DNA of 53,320 nucleotides from an uncultured Verrucomicrobia subdivision 3 bacterium (GCA_903827955.1 CAIKKJ010000171.1:1-53320), one strand, 5' to 3'. Shown: positions 28,146-38,833, counted from the stretch's first letter. Notes: a model not told the origin generated them from the sequence alone. Numbers and translations are program-made.

Positions 28146-28504
28146 AAATGGAATTGCGAAAATCGTTTCAGTTTGAGGCCGCGCACTTGTTGCCGTTGTT
28201 GCCGAAAGGACATAAGTGTCGTCGCCTGCACGGCCACAGCTTCAGCGTGGAAGTCGTCGTCGCGGGCGAGTGCGATAAGAAGCTTGGCTGGCTGATGGAC
28301 TATGCGGAGATTTCGGCCGCGTTCAAACCGATCTGGGAAAAACTAGATCACCATTATCTCAACGAGATTCCCGGCTTGGAAAATCCCACGAGCGAAGTCG
28401 TCGCGGTGTGGATCTGGAAAAAGCTCAAGCCCAAGCTGCCGCTGCTCACGGAAGTCGTCGTGGCCGAGACCTGCACGGCGCGCGCGGTTTATCGCGGCGA
28501 GTGA
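28142..28504 (+). CDS. queD: 6-carboxy-5,6,7,8-tetrahydropterin synthase (QueD)/PTPS family
   Basis: [68 protein letters not shown]. Confidence 0.93.
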   Translation: MKMELRKSFQFEAAHLLPLLPKGHKCRRLHGHSFSVEVVVAGECDKKLGWLMDYAEISAAFKPIWEKLDHHYLNEIPGLENPTSEVVAVWIWKKLKPKLPLLTEVVVAETCTARAVYRGE

Positions 28505-28511
28505 CGCAATA

Positions 28512-30674
28512 TCAAAACCAGCGCCACCAGCTTCGTTTTGGAGGCGTGATTGTCGCGGCTGCTTGATTGATGCCGATGCGTTTCAGGAACGGCTCGATGG
28601 AGCGAGGACGACCCAGAAATTTTTCAATCGAGACGTTGATGTCGCGCGAGTCGCCGACGGCATAAATTTCGTTCCGCATTCGCATCCCGACTTTTTTGTC
28701 AAAGAATCCGCCGGGTGAGTTTTCAAACGTCGTAGCCATGTCCGCCGCGATGGCGTCAGCCCAAGCGTAGCCATAGTAGCCCGCGCCGTAGCCGATGATG
28801 TGGCCGAAATACGCGACGAACGCGGTGTCCGGCGGCGGTGTGAGCGAAACTTCGGCGAGGATTTTATTGGACAGCGGCAAGGTTTCATCCGCGTTCGTGG
28901 CGTGGATTTGCGTGTGCAGTGTCAAGTCCATCAGGCCAAACGAAAGCTGGCGGCGGTAGAACATTCCATACGTTGCGAACCGCGACGCCTTCAACTGGTT
29001 CAAGATGTCCTGCGGAATTTTTTTCTTTGGGTCGCGGTAATCGGCAGCGAAGGTGTCCAAAACATTTTTATCCCACGGCCAGTTTTCCAGCATTTGCGAG
29101 GGCGCTTCCACAAAATCGCGCGGCACGCTCGTGCCGGCGAAACGCGCGTATTTGGCGCGCGTCAAAATCGTGTGCATCGCGTGGCCGAACTCGTGGAAGA
29201 CGGTTTCCACTTCGTCGTGCGACATGAGCGAGGGCTTGCCGGGTTGCGGCGGCGGGAAATTGCAGACGAGCGAGCAGACGGGGCGCTGATATTTTCCGTC
29301 CGGCAGACGCTTGCCCTCGACGATGCCGAACTGCGCGAAGTGATTGTATTTGCCGTCGCGCGGAAACATATCGAGATAGAACAAGCCGAGCGGTTCGCCG
29401 GTCTTGGCGTCGGAAACGGAGTATAGCTGCAAGTCATCCACCCACTTGTAGGGTGCGGCGACGCGCTCGAATTTCAGGCCGAAGATGCGCTGATAAATCG
29501 CGAACATCCCTTCCAGCACGCGTTCGTAAGGGAAATAAACCCGGAGCTGCTCGGCATCCACGTTGTATTTCGTCTTCTTCAGTTCGTTCGCGTAATAGCG
29601 CCAGTCCCAGACAAATACTTTTGCGCTTGTATCGCCGGTGTCTTTGATTTTCATCTGCCGGAATGTTTCCAGCTCGGCGGCAAATTTCGGCTGCAAACCG
29701 TTCTTTAATTTCTCCTCGAACGCGATGGCTGTCGCCGCGTTCTTGACCATGCGCGTCTCGGTGGCAAAGTCGGCATAGCTCGCGTAACCCAGTTTGTGCG
29801 CAATGCTGTCGCGCAGGACGAGGATTTTTTGGAGCAGGGGAATGTTCACGTCGCGGGCGAGATTGCACTGCGTCTCGATCATCTTCCGGCGGGTCGCCTC
29901 GGACTTGGCGTTGTCCTCAACCATGACGTAGTGGAACGTGATGTTTGCCATCAGCGTGTATTCGTCGTCGCCGGTCTTGATGCCTTTTTGCGCGAGAAAA
30001 TCTTCCGGCACGCCGGCGAGTTCGGCCTTCGTGAACTTCAGCGCCTGCTTCGCCTTCGTGATGTTGTTCTCGTAATCCGTTTCGAGCGCGGTGAGTTCTT
30101 TGCGCAGTTTTTCAATTTCATCGCGTTGTGCCTTCGGCAAGTCCAGACCGACGCGGCGATAATCGCGCAGCGTTTCGTCGAACAGTTTTTGGTCCTCGCC
30201 CTCAAGCTGCGGCGACGTGGCGGCGTAAGCCTTGAGCGCGGCATAAACATCCTCGCGATAATCCGTGCCGACCATCCAGTCGGAAATTTTCTTGATGGCA
30301 TCCGTCGCGGCGTCGCGCACGTCGGCGTTGGTGCTGGTCTGCTGGATGAGCGAAAGCCGGTTGCAAACAAGGCCGAGTTCGTAGCCCATGTCGTCGAGCG
30401 CGCGGACGGTGTTGACGAAATTCACCTCGTTCGCGTGCAACCCGCCGATGGTGTCGAGCGCGGCGTTGCCATCCTTGATGGCTCGGTCGGCGGTGGCGAT
30501 GACAGCATTCGTCGTGGTTTCAAAGATCGGCAGCGTGACGACTTCGTGGAACTTCGCCGCGTGCTGCTGAAATTTTTCCAGCGAGCCGGTGGGAATCGGC
30601 TTTGGTTTTGGTAACGAAGAACAGCCGACGACGATGGCCGCCAGCACGAACGGAAACAGCAAGTTGAAGCGCAT
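28512..30674 (-). CDS. M3-family zinc metallopeptidase (thimet oligopeptidase-like), putative lipoprotein
   Basis: HEFGHAMHTIL zinc motif; signal with lipobox-like AAIVVGCSS. Confidence 0.94.
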   Translation of the reverse strand: MRFNLLFPFVLAAIVVGCSSLPKPKPIPTGSLEKFQQHAAKFHEVVTLPIFETTTNAVIATADRAIKDGNAALDTIGGLHANEVNFVNTVRALDDMGYELGLVCNRLSLIQQTSTNADVRDAATDAIKKISDWMVGTDYREDVYAALKAYAATSPQLEGEDQKLFDETLRDYRRVGLDLPKAQRDEIEKLRKELTALETDYENNITKAKQALKFTKAELAGVPEDFLAQKGIKTGDDEYTLMANITFHYVMVEDNAKSEATRRKMIETQCNLARDVNIPLLQKILVLRDSIAHKLGYASYADFATETRMVKNAATAIAFEEKLKNGLQPKFAAELETFRQMKIKDTGDTSAKVFVWDWRYYANELKKTKYNVDAEQLRVYFPYERVLEGMFAIYQRIFGLKFERVAAPYKWVDDLQLYSVSDAKTGEPLGLFYLDMFPRDGKYNHFAQFGIVEGKRLPDGKYQRPVCSLVCNFPPPQPGKPSLMSHDEVETVFHEFGHAMHTILTRAKYARFAGTSVPRDFVEAPSQMLENWPWDKNVLDTFAADYRDPKKKIPQDILNQLKASRFATYGMFYRRQLSFGLMDLTLHTQIHATNADETLPLSNKILAEVSLTPPPDTAFVAYFGHIIGYGAGYYGYAWADAIAADMATTFENSPGGFFDKKVGMRMRNEIYAVGDSRDINVSIEKFLGRPRSIEPFLKRIGINQAAATITPPKRSWWRWF

Positions 30675-30686
30675 AAATTCTCCAGA

Positions 30687-31532
30687 TTATATTCTTACGG
30701 AATAAATTTCCGGGCTAATGACGCCTTCGGAAACTTTCGTCACGCTGCCGGTCATCAAAATGTCGAAGCCGTCGCGGATTTCGATTTTGATGATGCCGCC
30801 GGGGCAATGCACGGAAATATTTTTATCCACGAGGCCGAGCTTGTGCGCCACCGCCGCGCTCGCGCTACTGCTGCTGCCGCTGGCCAGCGTGTAGCCCGCG
30901 CCGCGCTCCCAAATCTCGATTTGGATGTTGGCGCGGTCGAGGACTTTCAGAAATTGCACGTTGGTCTTGCGCGGAAAATTCGGATGCACTTCGAGCAACG
31001 GGCCAAATTCATGCGCCAGCTTCGCGCTAATTTCCGGCAGCGGCAACACGCAATGCGGATTGCCAATGGTCGCGGCGCAGTAGGTAAATTCGCGGCCGCC
31101 GATGGAAATTTTTTCATTGATGACTTCGCGTTTCGCGCCCGTCACGGGAATTTCCTCGCTGTCGAAGCTGACCTTGCCCATTTCTACGCGCACCATCGAG
31201 CCGCCTTCAAAGACGGTCGAGCGCACGAGGCCGCCGTCCGTTTGAATCGCGAATTCGTCGTTGCCCACAAATTTCTTGTCCCACAAAAAACGCGAGAAGA
31301 TGCGCAGGCCGTTGCCGCTTTTTTCGGCGATGCTGCCGTCGGGATTGTAAATTTTCAGCGCGCATTTTGCGGTCGTCGACGGCAGGGGGCCGAGGAGAAT
31401 CCCGTCCGAGCCGACGCCAAAGTTGCGGTGGCAAATGATCTTCACCTGCTCCGTCGTGAGCGGTGCGGAAAGTTCTTGGGGATGAATGACGATATAGTCG
31501 TTGCCGAGCGCGTGGTATTTCGAAAAATTCAT
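30687..31532 (-). CDS. dapF: Diaminopimelate epimerase
   Basis: MNFSKYHALGNDYIVI; YNPDGSIAEKSGNGLRIFSRF; ERGAGYTLASGSSSSASAAVAHKLG (one catalytic-Cys position appears as Ser/Ala-like, see findings). Confidence 0.9.
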   Translation of the reverse strand: MNFSKYHALGNDYIVIHPQELSAPLTTEQVKIICHRNFGVGSDGILLGPLPSTTAKCALKIYNPDGSIAEKSGNGLRIFSRFLWDKKFVGNDEFAIQTDGGLVRSTVFEGGSMVRVEMGKVSFDSEEIPVTGAKREVINEKISIGGREFTYCAATIGNPHCVLPLPEISAKLAHEFGPLLEVHPNFPRKTNVQFLKVLDRANIQIEIWERGAGYTLASGSSSSASAAVAHKLGLVDKNISVHCPGGIIKIEIRDGFDILMTGSVTKVSEGVISPEIYSVRI

Positions 31533-31883
31533 GGGCGCGCAGCATAACGAGAATTTTTGCGGTGAACAAGTCGCACAACAACGCTGGCGGATTCTCAAGA
31601 GGTTTGGCTGGCGCGGTGGCGCGATTACGTTGTGGATAATGGGCGCCAACGGCTACATTGCCAATGTGGCGCAAAGCGAATCGTCGCGTCTTGCCATCGA
31701 ATTCAGCTTTATTTGGCGGCCCGCGATTTGCCTGACGTTAAGTGTGATCCCGGTTTTGTTCTCCAAAAATTTTGACAGATCGAACCGCAGGTTCACGCCG
31801 AACTCGGCGCGCGGCGCGCGGCGAATTGATTTTCCTCCGCGAAAATTCTCGCCAATTTCCCACGCCGCTGGCAGGTTGCGCGG

Positions 31884-34196
31884 ATGCAATCGTTCATGAA
31901 ATTTCTCGCCGTCGCGCTGACCGCGGCGGCAGTTTTCGCCCGCCTGCCCGCTCCGGCGGCGACCGCCACCAATCTCTTCGGTTTTAGCGGCAAGGAAGTT
32001 TATCCCATTGACCAGGGCGTTTCGCAGTTGCACGTCGCAGACATTGACGGCGACGGCTTGAACGACCTCATCCTCGTCAACAATCTGCGCGCCAAAATCA
32101 GCCTGCTCTACAATCTCACCGGCAAGACCAACGCGCCGGCGCCGACGCGTAAATTGGAGCTGAACGAGCTGCCGCCGGACGCGCGCTTTCGGATTGATTC
32201 GATTCCGTCCGAGGAACGCATCTCCGCGCTGGCGGTGACCGACTTGAACGGCGATGGCAAGCCCGACCTTGCGTATTTTGGCGAAACGAAAGATTTGTAT
32301 GTCGTCTGCAATCGCGGCACGAACGGCTGGAGCGAGCCGAAGCACTGGCACCTTGAGGACGGACGTATGGATGCCAACGCGCTCGCGACCGGCGACCTGA
32401 ACGGCGACGGCCTCACGGACATCGCGTTTCTCGGCGACAACGGCGCGGTTTATTTTCTCGCGCAGCAGCCGGATCATGCCTTCGCCGAGCCGGTGAAAAT
32501 TTCCTACTCCGGCACACCGAAAGCCGTGCAAATCGTGGACGTGGATGGCGACGGAAAAAATGATTTGCTGATGGTGGATTTTGACAGCTCGACGCCGTTC
32601 CGTTTCCGCCGGCAAATCGCCGGCGGCCAACTCGGTCCGGAAATTTTCTTCAAGTCGCAGGCCGTCCGCTCGTTCACGGCGGACAATCTTGCGGGCGACG
32701 GAACGAATTACATCGCGTCCATCGTCACCGCGACCGGTCGCGCGGAAGTCTCGCAGTTCACCCGCAAGCCGGGCGACGTTTTGTCCGGCAATTTTGTGAA
32801 AGGCCAGTTCCAAGTCATGCCGCTGAACAAGACCGACGCAGCGGCGCGCGGAATTCTTTGGGCGGATGTGGACGGCGATGGCCGCGCGGACTTGCTCGTG
32901 GCCGAACCGGAGAGTGGACAGCTTTCCGTTTATTTGCAACAGGCCGACGGCACGCTGGCCGCGCCGAAAAAATTTCCGAGCCTCGCGGGCGTTTCGCGGA
33001 TTGATGTGGCGGACTGGAACAACGACGGTCGCGCGGAAATTTTTCTGTTGAGTCGCGATGAAAATGCCATCGGCACGACGCAGTTCGACAAGAGCGGACG
33101 TCTGCCGTTTCCGACGTTGCTGCAATTCGACGGCAAGCCGCTCGCGATGGCCGTGGGCACGTTCAAGCCGGATGCGAAACCGACGCTCGCCGTGATCGTG
33201 GACAAGGACGGCGTGCGTTCGCTGGTCACCAAAACGGCCGACGGCAAAACGAAATCGCAGAAGCTCGCGGATAGTTTTAAATCGAATCCAGCCAAGCTCG
33301 CGTTCGCCGACGCGAACCAGGACGGGCTGATGGATTTGGTGGTGCTGATTCCCTACGAAAAAATCAAGGTGCTGCTGCAAAAGGCGGACGGCACGTTTGA
33401 CGAAAAAGACGTGGACCCGCCGGGCGGGGCGATGGAGCAGCCTTGGTTTGCCACGGCGGATGTGGATGGCGACGGCAAGGCGGAATTGCTTTTGCCGCAG
33501 AAAAATTTTGTGCGCGCCGTCGTGCTGGAACAGAAGCCGAAGGACAATGTTTCAACCAACGCCCCGGACTGGACGTTTCGCGTGAAAGATCAGATCAACG
33601 GCGCGGCGAGCGATTCGCGCATCACGGGCGCTACGGTGGTGCCGAATGGAAAAAATTCCGTGCCGTCGCTGTTTTTGCTCGACGAGGAAAAGAAGCAACT
33701 CACGTTATGCGAACGCGACACGAACGGCGTCTGGCAGGCGGTGAAGAACATTGAACTGCCGGTCGTAAATTTTCCCGCGCTCCGCACCATCACGCTTGGC
33801 GGCACACCGGCGGTGGCGTTTGTTGGGCAAAATTCCGTGGCGTGGTTGCCGCTGGCGGGCGACGTGTGGCAGTTGACGAAGTTGGACGACTACGACACGA
33901 GCATCAAGGACGGTTATTTGAACGATCTCATTGCGGGCGATTTGCTGGGCAACGGACGCAAACAAATTGTCTTCATGGAGACGGCCAAGAACCACATTGA
34001 CCTAGTGCAGTTCAACGCGCAGCGCAAGCTGGTGCCAGGCGACCGCTGGCGGGTGTTTGAGCAGCACACTTTTCGCGGCGCGCAAAATGCGATTCCCGAA
34101 CCGCGCGAGTGCGCTATTGCCGATGTGACGGGCGACAAAAAAAACGATTTACTCGTGCTGGTCCACGACCGCGTGCTGGTTTATCCGCAGGAATGA
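31884..34196 (+). CDS. Secreted FG-GAP/VCBS-repeat protein
   Basis: Signal peptide; DIDGDGLNDLILVNN, DLNGDGKPDLAYFG, DLNGDGLTDIAFLG, DVDGDGKNDLLMVD, DVDGDGRADLLVAE, DVDGDGKAELLLPQ. Confidence 0.9.
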   Translation: MQSFMKFLAVALTAAAVFARLPAPAATATNLFGFSGKEVYPIDQGVSQLHVADIDGDGLNDLILVNNLRAKISLLYNLTGKTNAPAPTRKLELNELPPDARFRIDSIPSEERISALAVTDLNGDGKPDLAYFGETKDLYVVCNRGTNGWSEPKHWHLEDGRMDANALATGDLNGDGLTDIAFLGDNGAVYFLAQQPDHAFAEPVKISYSGTPKAVQIVDVDGDGKNDLLMVDFDSSTPFRFRRQIAGGQLGPEIFFKSQAVRSFTADNLAGDGTNYIASIVTATGRAEVSQFTRKPGDVLSGNFVKGQFQVMPLNKTDAAARGILWADVDGDGRADLLVAEPESGQLSVYLQQADGTLAAPKKFPSLAGVSRIDVADWNNDGRAEIFLLSRDENAIGTTQFDKSGRLPFPTLLQFDGKPLAMAVGTFKPDAKPTLAVIVDKDGVRSLVTKTADGKTKSQKLADSFKSNPAKLAFADANQDGLMDLVVLIPYEKIKVLLQKADGTFDEKDVDPPGGAMEQPWFATADVDGDGKAELLLPQKNFVRAVVLEQKPKDNVSTNAPDWTFRVKDQINGAASDSRITGATVVPNGKNSVPSLFLLDEEKKQLTLCERDTNGVWQAVKNIELPVVNFPALRTITLGGTPAVAFVGQNSVAWLPLAGDVWQLTKLDDYDTSIKDGYLNDLIAGDLLGNGRKQIVFMETAKNHIDLVQFNAQRKLVPGDRWRVFEQHTFRGAQNAIPEPRECAIADVTGDKKNDLLVLVHDRVLVYPQE

Positions 34197-34197
34197 T

Positions 34198-35463
34198 TTA
34201 CTCGTAACGAAGCGATTCAATCGGGTCGAGGTTCGCTGCTTTCCACGCGGGATAAGTGCCAAAGATAATCCCCACGACGGAGCAGATTGCCAGGCCCAGC
34301 GCCACCCAGTCGAAAGGAATCACGGGCGGCAGCTTCAGCACAAGTGCAAGGATGTTGCCGCCGAGAATGCCAAACACCACACCGAATGCGCCGCCAACTT
34401 CGCAGAGCGCTATAGCTTCGAGGATGAATTGCACCATGATGTTGCGCTTCTTTGCGCCGATGGCGCGGCGGATGCCGATTTCGCGCGTCCGTTCCGTGAC
34501 GGAGACGAGCATGATGTTCATGATGCCAATGCCCGCCGCGAGCAACGCGATGGAACTGACGATGGCGACGCCGATGCGGACGTTGCGCGTGAAATTTTTG
34601 AACTGTTCGATCAGCGAATCGTTTGAGGAGATTTCAAAATCATCTTCCTTGCCCGGCGGCACTTTGCGCAGCACGCGCAAGGCGCCGCGCACTTCCTCCA
34701 GCACGGCGTCGTAACTGGCGCGGTCGGGCGCGGCGACGAGGATGTTCAAACTGCGATACGCCCAGCCGCCGTAACGGTTCATGCCGGTGGTGATGGGCAC
34801 GATGATGAAATTGTCCTGGTCACCGCCCATCGCACCGCCTTTGGCCTCGGTCGTGCCGATGACGCTATAATTGACCCCGCCGATTTTCACTTCTTCACCG
34901 ACGGGCGAACTGTTCGGAAAAATATTTGTCGCCAAACCATAGCCCAGCACGCAGACGCTGCGGGCGCTGTCCACATCGGCTTCCAGCAAGGCGCGGCCGT
35001 CGGCAATGTTCCAGTTGTGTGCGGGAAAACTGCCGGGTGTCTCGCCGTAAAGCCGCACGGTCGGCGCGCTGGTCTTGTAGCGGGTGGAGATTTCGCCGGA
35101 CCAGAAGGCCGTTTCCACGCCAATGTTCGCAGGCAAGGTGATTTTATCCTCCAACTGCCGCGCCTGATTGAGTGTGATGTTTTTGCGCCGCCAGTATTTC
35201 TGCCAGTCGTTATCCGAGACGCCGCCGAAGGTAGTGTTCGGCCATTTGCGGATCATGAAGGTGGTGCTGCCGAGCGAACTCAACTGCCGTTCGATGTTCG
35301 CCTGCATCACGCGCATCGCCGTCATCACGACGATGATGGAAAAAACACCGACCAGCACGCCGAGCAGCGTGAGCGCGGAACGCAATTTGTGCGCAGCAAT
35401 CGCCCCGAGCGCCATCGAGAGGCTCTCGCGGAATTCGGCGAGGAATGGAAATTTCTTATTCAT
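34198..35463 (-). CDS. MacB/FtsX-type ABC transporter permease
   Basis: N-terminal TM + ALTLLGVLVGVFSIIVV; GIGIMNIMLVSVTERTREIGIRRAIGAKKRNIMVQFILEAI. Confidence 0.93.
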   Translation of the reverse strand: MNKKFPFLAEFRESLSMALGAIAAHKLRSALTLLGVLVGVFSIIVVMTAMRVMQANIERQLSSLGSTTFMIRKWPNTTFGGVSDNDWQKYWRRKNITLNQARQLEDKITLPANIGVETAFWSGEISTRYKTSAPTVRLYGETPGSFPAHNWNIADGRALLEADVDSARSVCVLGYGLATNIFPNSSPVGEEVKIGGVNYSVIGTTEAKGGAMGGDQDNFIIVPITTGMNRYGGWAYRSLNILVAAPDRASYDAVLEEVRGALRVLRKVPPGKEDDFEISSNDSLIEQFKNFTRNVRIGVAIVSSIALLAAGIGIMNIMLVSVTERTREIGIRRAIGAKKRNIMVQFILEAIALCEVGGAFGVVFGILGGNILALVLKLPPVIPFDWVALGLAICSVVGIIFGTYPAWKAANLDPIESLRYE

Positions 35464-36685
35464 TACGCAAAGCGTCCACCGTGTTCATCCGTGCCGCGCG
35501 CCAGGCCGGGAAAAAGCCAGAGAGAATTCCCGTGACTGCCGAGACGAACAGGGAAATGGCCACGACCGGCAACGACAGGGTGGCCGGCATCATTTTTTGT
35601 AGCAGCAACGTAGCCGGCCACGCGATGAGCAACGCGATGACGCCGCCGATGAGGCAGATGCATGCGGCTTCGATGATGAATTGCAGCAGGATGGTGCGGT
35701 TCTTCGCGCCGATGGCTTTGCGCACGCCGATTTCGCGGGTGCGTTCGGCGACGGAGACGAACATGATGTTCATGATGCCGATGCCGCCGACGAACAGCGA
35801 CAGGCCGGTGATGAAGATGCCGATGCCGGCAATGGTTCCAGCGACCTGATGAAACATCTGGAGGATCTGGTCTTGCTGGTTGATCGCAAAATTATCCGGC
35901 GTGCCGGGTGCGAGATGGCGGTAGCGCCGCAGGACGGTGCGCAATTCTTCCTTCGCATCGTCAAGCTGGCCAATGTCAGCAACCTTGACCTGGATGGTGA
36001 ACGGCGGGTTTGACCAGATATGCCGTGTGAACTGGGGCAGGGGCAGAATGACCTCGTTGTCTGCGCCGCCCTGCTCGGCAAAGCCGCCTTGCTTGTCGAG
36101 CACGCCGACGACTTCAAATTCATGTTTCTCAATCATGATTTTTTCACCGAGCGGCGAGGCGTTGAGGAAAAGATTGGTCGCTAGCGCCGCGCCGATGACA
36201 CACACGGGACGGCCGCCATCGGATTCCGCCGTCGTCAAAAAATGCCCCTGGGCCACAACCAGTCCGCTGGTGAGTTGGTAATCCTCGGTCGTGCCGAGAA
36301 TCGGCGAACTGGATGAATTTCGTTTCTGATATTTGATCTGGTCTTGATCTTGTGCGACGGGAGCGATAGCGCTGGCCAGTTTCAACTGCCGTTGTAGCGC
36401 GTCCGCCTCGGCCAGTGTGAGATTGGGATTTTTCATGGCCTTCATCCACGCCTCATGCGAGCCGGTGAACCAGCCGGCGCGTTCCACATAAAGCACGTCC
36501 GCGCCGATGGACGAGACGCTGCTCATGAAAGAATTATTCAAGCCCTGGATGGCCGTGCCCATCAACGTCACCGTGACAATGCCGATGACGATGCCGAGCG
36601 TGGTCAGCGCCGAACGCAGCTTGTTCGCGCGAATGGCGCTCCACGAGATCGTCAGGCCTTCGCGCAGCTCGGTGAGGAAATTCAT
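35456..36685 (-). CDS. MacB/FtsX-type ABC transporter permease
   Basis: LTTLGIVIGIVTVTLM; GIGIMNIMFVSVAERTREIGVRKAIGAKNRTILLQFIIEAA. Confidence 0.93.
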   Translation of the reverse strand: MNFLTELREGLTISWSAIRANKLRSALTTLGIVIGIVTVTLMGTAIQGLNNSFMSSVSSIGADVLYVERAGWFTGSHEAWMKAMKNPNLTLAEADALQRQLKLASAIAPVAQDQDQIKYQKRNSSSSPILGTTEDYQLTSGLVVAQGHFLTTAESDGGRPVCVIGAALATNLFLNASPLGEKIMIEKHEFEVVGVLDKQGGFAEQGGADNEVILPLPQFTRHIWSNPPFTIQVKVADIGQLDDAKEELRTVLRRYRHLAPGTPDNFAINQQDQILQMFHQVAGTIAGIGIFITGLSLFVGGIGIMNIMFVSVAERTREIGVRKAIGAKNRTILLQFIIEAACICLIGGVIALLIAWPATLLLQKMMPATLSLPVVAISLFVSAVTGILSGFFPAWRAARMNTVDALRNE

Positions 36686-36702
36686 TGGGCGGGATGAACC
36701 AA

Positions 36703-37389
36703 TTATTTTTTTACCGGCTCATCGCTCGCAATCAGCCCGTCACGGATGCGGATGATGCGGCGCGCGTGCAGGGCCACTTCTTCCTCGTGCGTGACGACGA
36801 TGATGGTGTTGCCGGCGTCGGCGAGCTGCTGAAACAAAGCCAAAATTTCCGTGCCGGTTTTTGAATCCAGATTTCCCGTCGGCTCGTCCGCCAGCAAAAT
36901 GGACGGCTTGTTCACGAGCGCTCGGGCAACGGCGACACGTTGACGCTGACCGCCGGAAAGTTCGTTTGGTTTGTGATGCACGCGGTCGGCCAGACCGACG
37001 CTCGTCAGCGCATTCATTGCAATTTCGCGGCGTTCGCGCTTGCCGATGCCGGCATAGACCAGCGGCAACTCAACATTTCGCAATGCGTCGGAACGTGGAA
37101 GCAGGTTGAAGGTCTGGAAAATGAAGCCGATTTCCTTGTTGCGGATTTCGGCGAGCTGGTTGTCATTCATCTCGCTTACGCGATGGCCGTTCAACTCGTA
37201 GCTGCCGTCCGTCGGCGAGTCGAGGCAGCCGACGAGATTCATCATCGTGGATTTGCCGGAGCCGGACGGCCCCATGATGGCGACGTATTCACCGCGCTGG
37301 ATTTCCAGCGAGACGCCGCGCAAGGCGTGGACAGTTTCCGCCCCCATCTGGTAACGGCGGGAAATGTTTTGAAGGCGGATGAGGCTCAC
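36703..37389 (-). CDS. ABC transporter ATP-binding protein (MacB/LolD-like)
   Basis: [18 protein letters not shown] Walker [37 protein letters not shown]. Confidence 0.96.
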   Translation of the reverse strand: MSLIRLQNISRRYQMGAETVHALRGVSLEIQRGEYVAIMGPSGSGKSTMMNLVGCLDSPTDGSYELNGHRVSEMNDNQLAEIRNKEIGFIFQTFNLLPRSDALRNVELPLVYAGIGKRERREIAMNALTSVGLADRVHHKPNELSGGQRQRVAVARALVNKPSILLADEPTGNLDSKTGTEILALFQQLADAGNTIIVVTHEEEVALHARRIIRIRDGLIASDEPVKK

Positions 37390-37432
37390 AGGGATTAAAA
37401 AATCAATTCAGCCTTGGGAAACGGCTCGTTTT

Positions 37433-38833
37433 TTATTTTGAATTCTTTTTAACTTTTTTGCCGTCGTCGAGGTCGCGGCTGATGGCGCGATAACCGCCGG
37501 TCACAATTTCATCGCCTTCCTTGAGCCCGTCGGTGATCTCCCAAAAATTGTCGTCGCTGATGCCGATTTTCACGGGCACGGTTTTGACGTGGCTGCCATC
37601 TATCACAAAAACCACCTCGACCGGTTTATTGGCGTCCATTTTTTTCTCGCCCTTCACGGCATTGGTTTCACCGCTGCTGGTAACGGTGTTGGTCGCGATA
37701 GAATTCGTTTTATCGGCGTCCGTTTTTCCACTCGGCTTGAGCACCCGTGTGGTGACGCTGGCGATGGGTGCGGCGATGGTATTCGTTCGTGTCCGCGTCT
37801 CGATGGTTGCGCTGACGGACATGCCGGGGCGCAATTCCGTCGTTTCCGTGAAGCGGATGCGCACTTGAAATTGCGTGGCGGATTGCCCGGCGGATGACGA
37901 ACTGCTGCTATAACTTGAGGCGGCGCTGGCATTCATGTCTTTTGATGAATTGGCCACGTCAGTGACGACGCCGGGAAATTTTTTATTTTTGAATGAATCC
38001 ACCTCCAATTTTGCGGGCTGGCCGGGCTGGAGGAGGACGATGTCCATTTCGCCGATGTCCACGCGGGCTTCCATGCGGCTCAAGTCGGAAATCACCATGA
38101 TGTCCGTGCCCGCGTTTTGCACCGTGCCGAGAACGCGTTCGCCTTTTTGCGAATTCAACTTGCTCACCGTGCCGTCAATCGGCGCGATGATGGTGGTCTT
38201 GGCGAGCGACTCCAGCGCGCTGTCCACGTTGGCCTGCGCGACCTCCACCTGATGCTTGGAACTTTCGGCGGAAGCGGCGGCGACCTCGCGCGCAACCTTG
38301 AAGCTGATGAAATCTGATTCGGACAACAATTTGGCGTCAAATAATTCTTTGTTGCGTTTGAATTCCGCCTCGGCCTTTTCGAGGTTCGCGCCGGCGGTGG
38401 TGCGCGAGGCGAGGGATGATTGGTAGTTGGCCTCCGCCTGCTTGAGGGTAGCGTTGTAAAAATCCGGCTTAATTTTCAGCAGCACGTCGCCTTTGTGGAT
38501 GAACTGGCCTTCCTTCACGTTCAGTTCCGTGATTTCGCCGCTGACCTCCGGGCTGATGTGCACCTGCAACACCGGATAAATTTTCCCGTTCGCCACGACG
38601 GTCTCGGTGATGGTGTGGCGCGAAATTTTTTCTGTCGTCACGCTGATGTCCGGTTCGCCTTTGCGTAGCGCAAAAAACATCGTGGCGGCGAGCGCAAGGA
38701 GAACGATGATGGCGATGAGGATGAATTTTTTCCGACCTTTGCGACCAGGTTTGGGCGCGATGGTGGACGGAGGTATTTTGGGCGGTGCTTCCACCCTGCG
38801 AGCCTGCCGCAAGCCGCTAGCGTTGTCGAGCAT
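37433..38833 (-). CDS. Efflux periplasmic adaptor (HlyD/MacA family)
   Basis: TITETVVANGKIYPVLQVHISPEVSGEITELNVKEGQFIHKGDVLLKI; start trimmed from 38968 to MLDNASGL. Confidence 0.88.
   Translation of the reverse strand: MLDNASGLRQARRVEAPPKIPPSTIAPKPGRKGRKKFILIAIIVLLALAATMFFALRKGEPDISVTTEKISRHTITETVVANGKIYPVLQVHISPEVSGEITELNVKEGQFIHKGDVLLKIKPDFYNATLKQAEANYQSSLASRTTAGANLEKAEAEFKRNKELFDAKLLSESDFISFKVAREVAAASAESSKHQVEVAQANVDSALESLAKTTIIAPIDGTVSKLNSQKGERVLGTVQNAGTDIMVISDLSRMEARVDIGEMDIVLLQPGQPAKLEVDSFKNKKFPGVVTDVANSSKDMNASAASSYSSSSSSAGQSATQFQVRIRFTETTELRPGMSVSATIETRTRTNTIAAPIASVTTRVLKPSGKTDADKTNSIATNTVTSSGETNAVKGEKKMDANKPVEVVFVIDGSHVKTVPVKIGISDDNFWEITDGLKEGDEIVTGGYRAISRDLDDGKKVKKNSK

Noticed and set aside
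31653-33380. 575-aa minus-strand ORF opposite the second VCBS gene
   Set aside because: Antisense shadow ORF; the plus frame has a signal peptide and clear FG-GAP motifs.
34198-38833. Lipoprotein LolCDE export system
   Set aside because: The adaptor (HlyD/MacA type) next to the ATPase and permeases fits a MacAB-type efflux system better.
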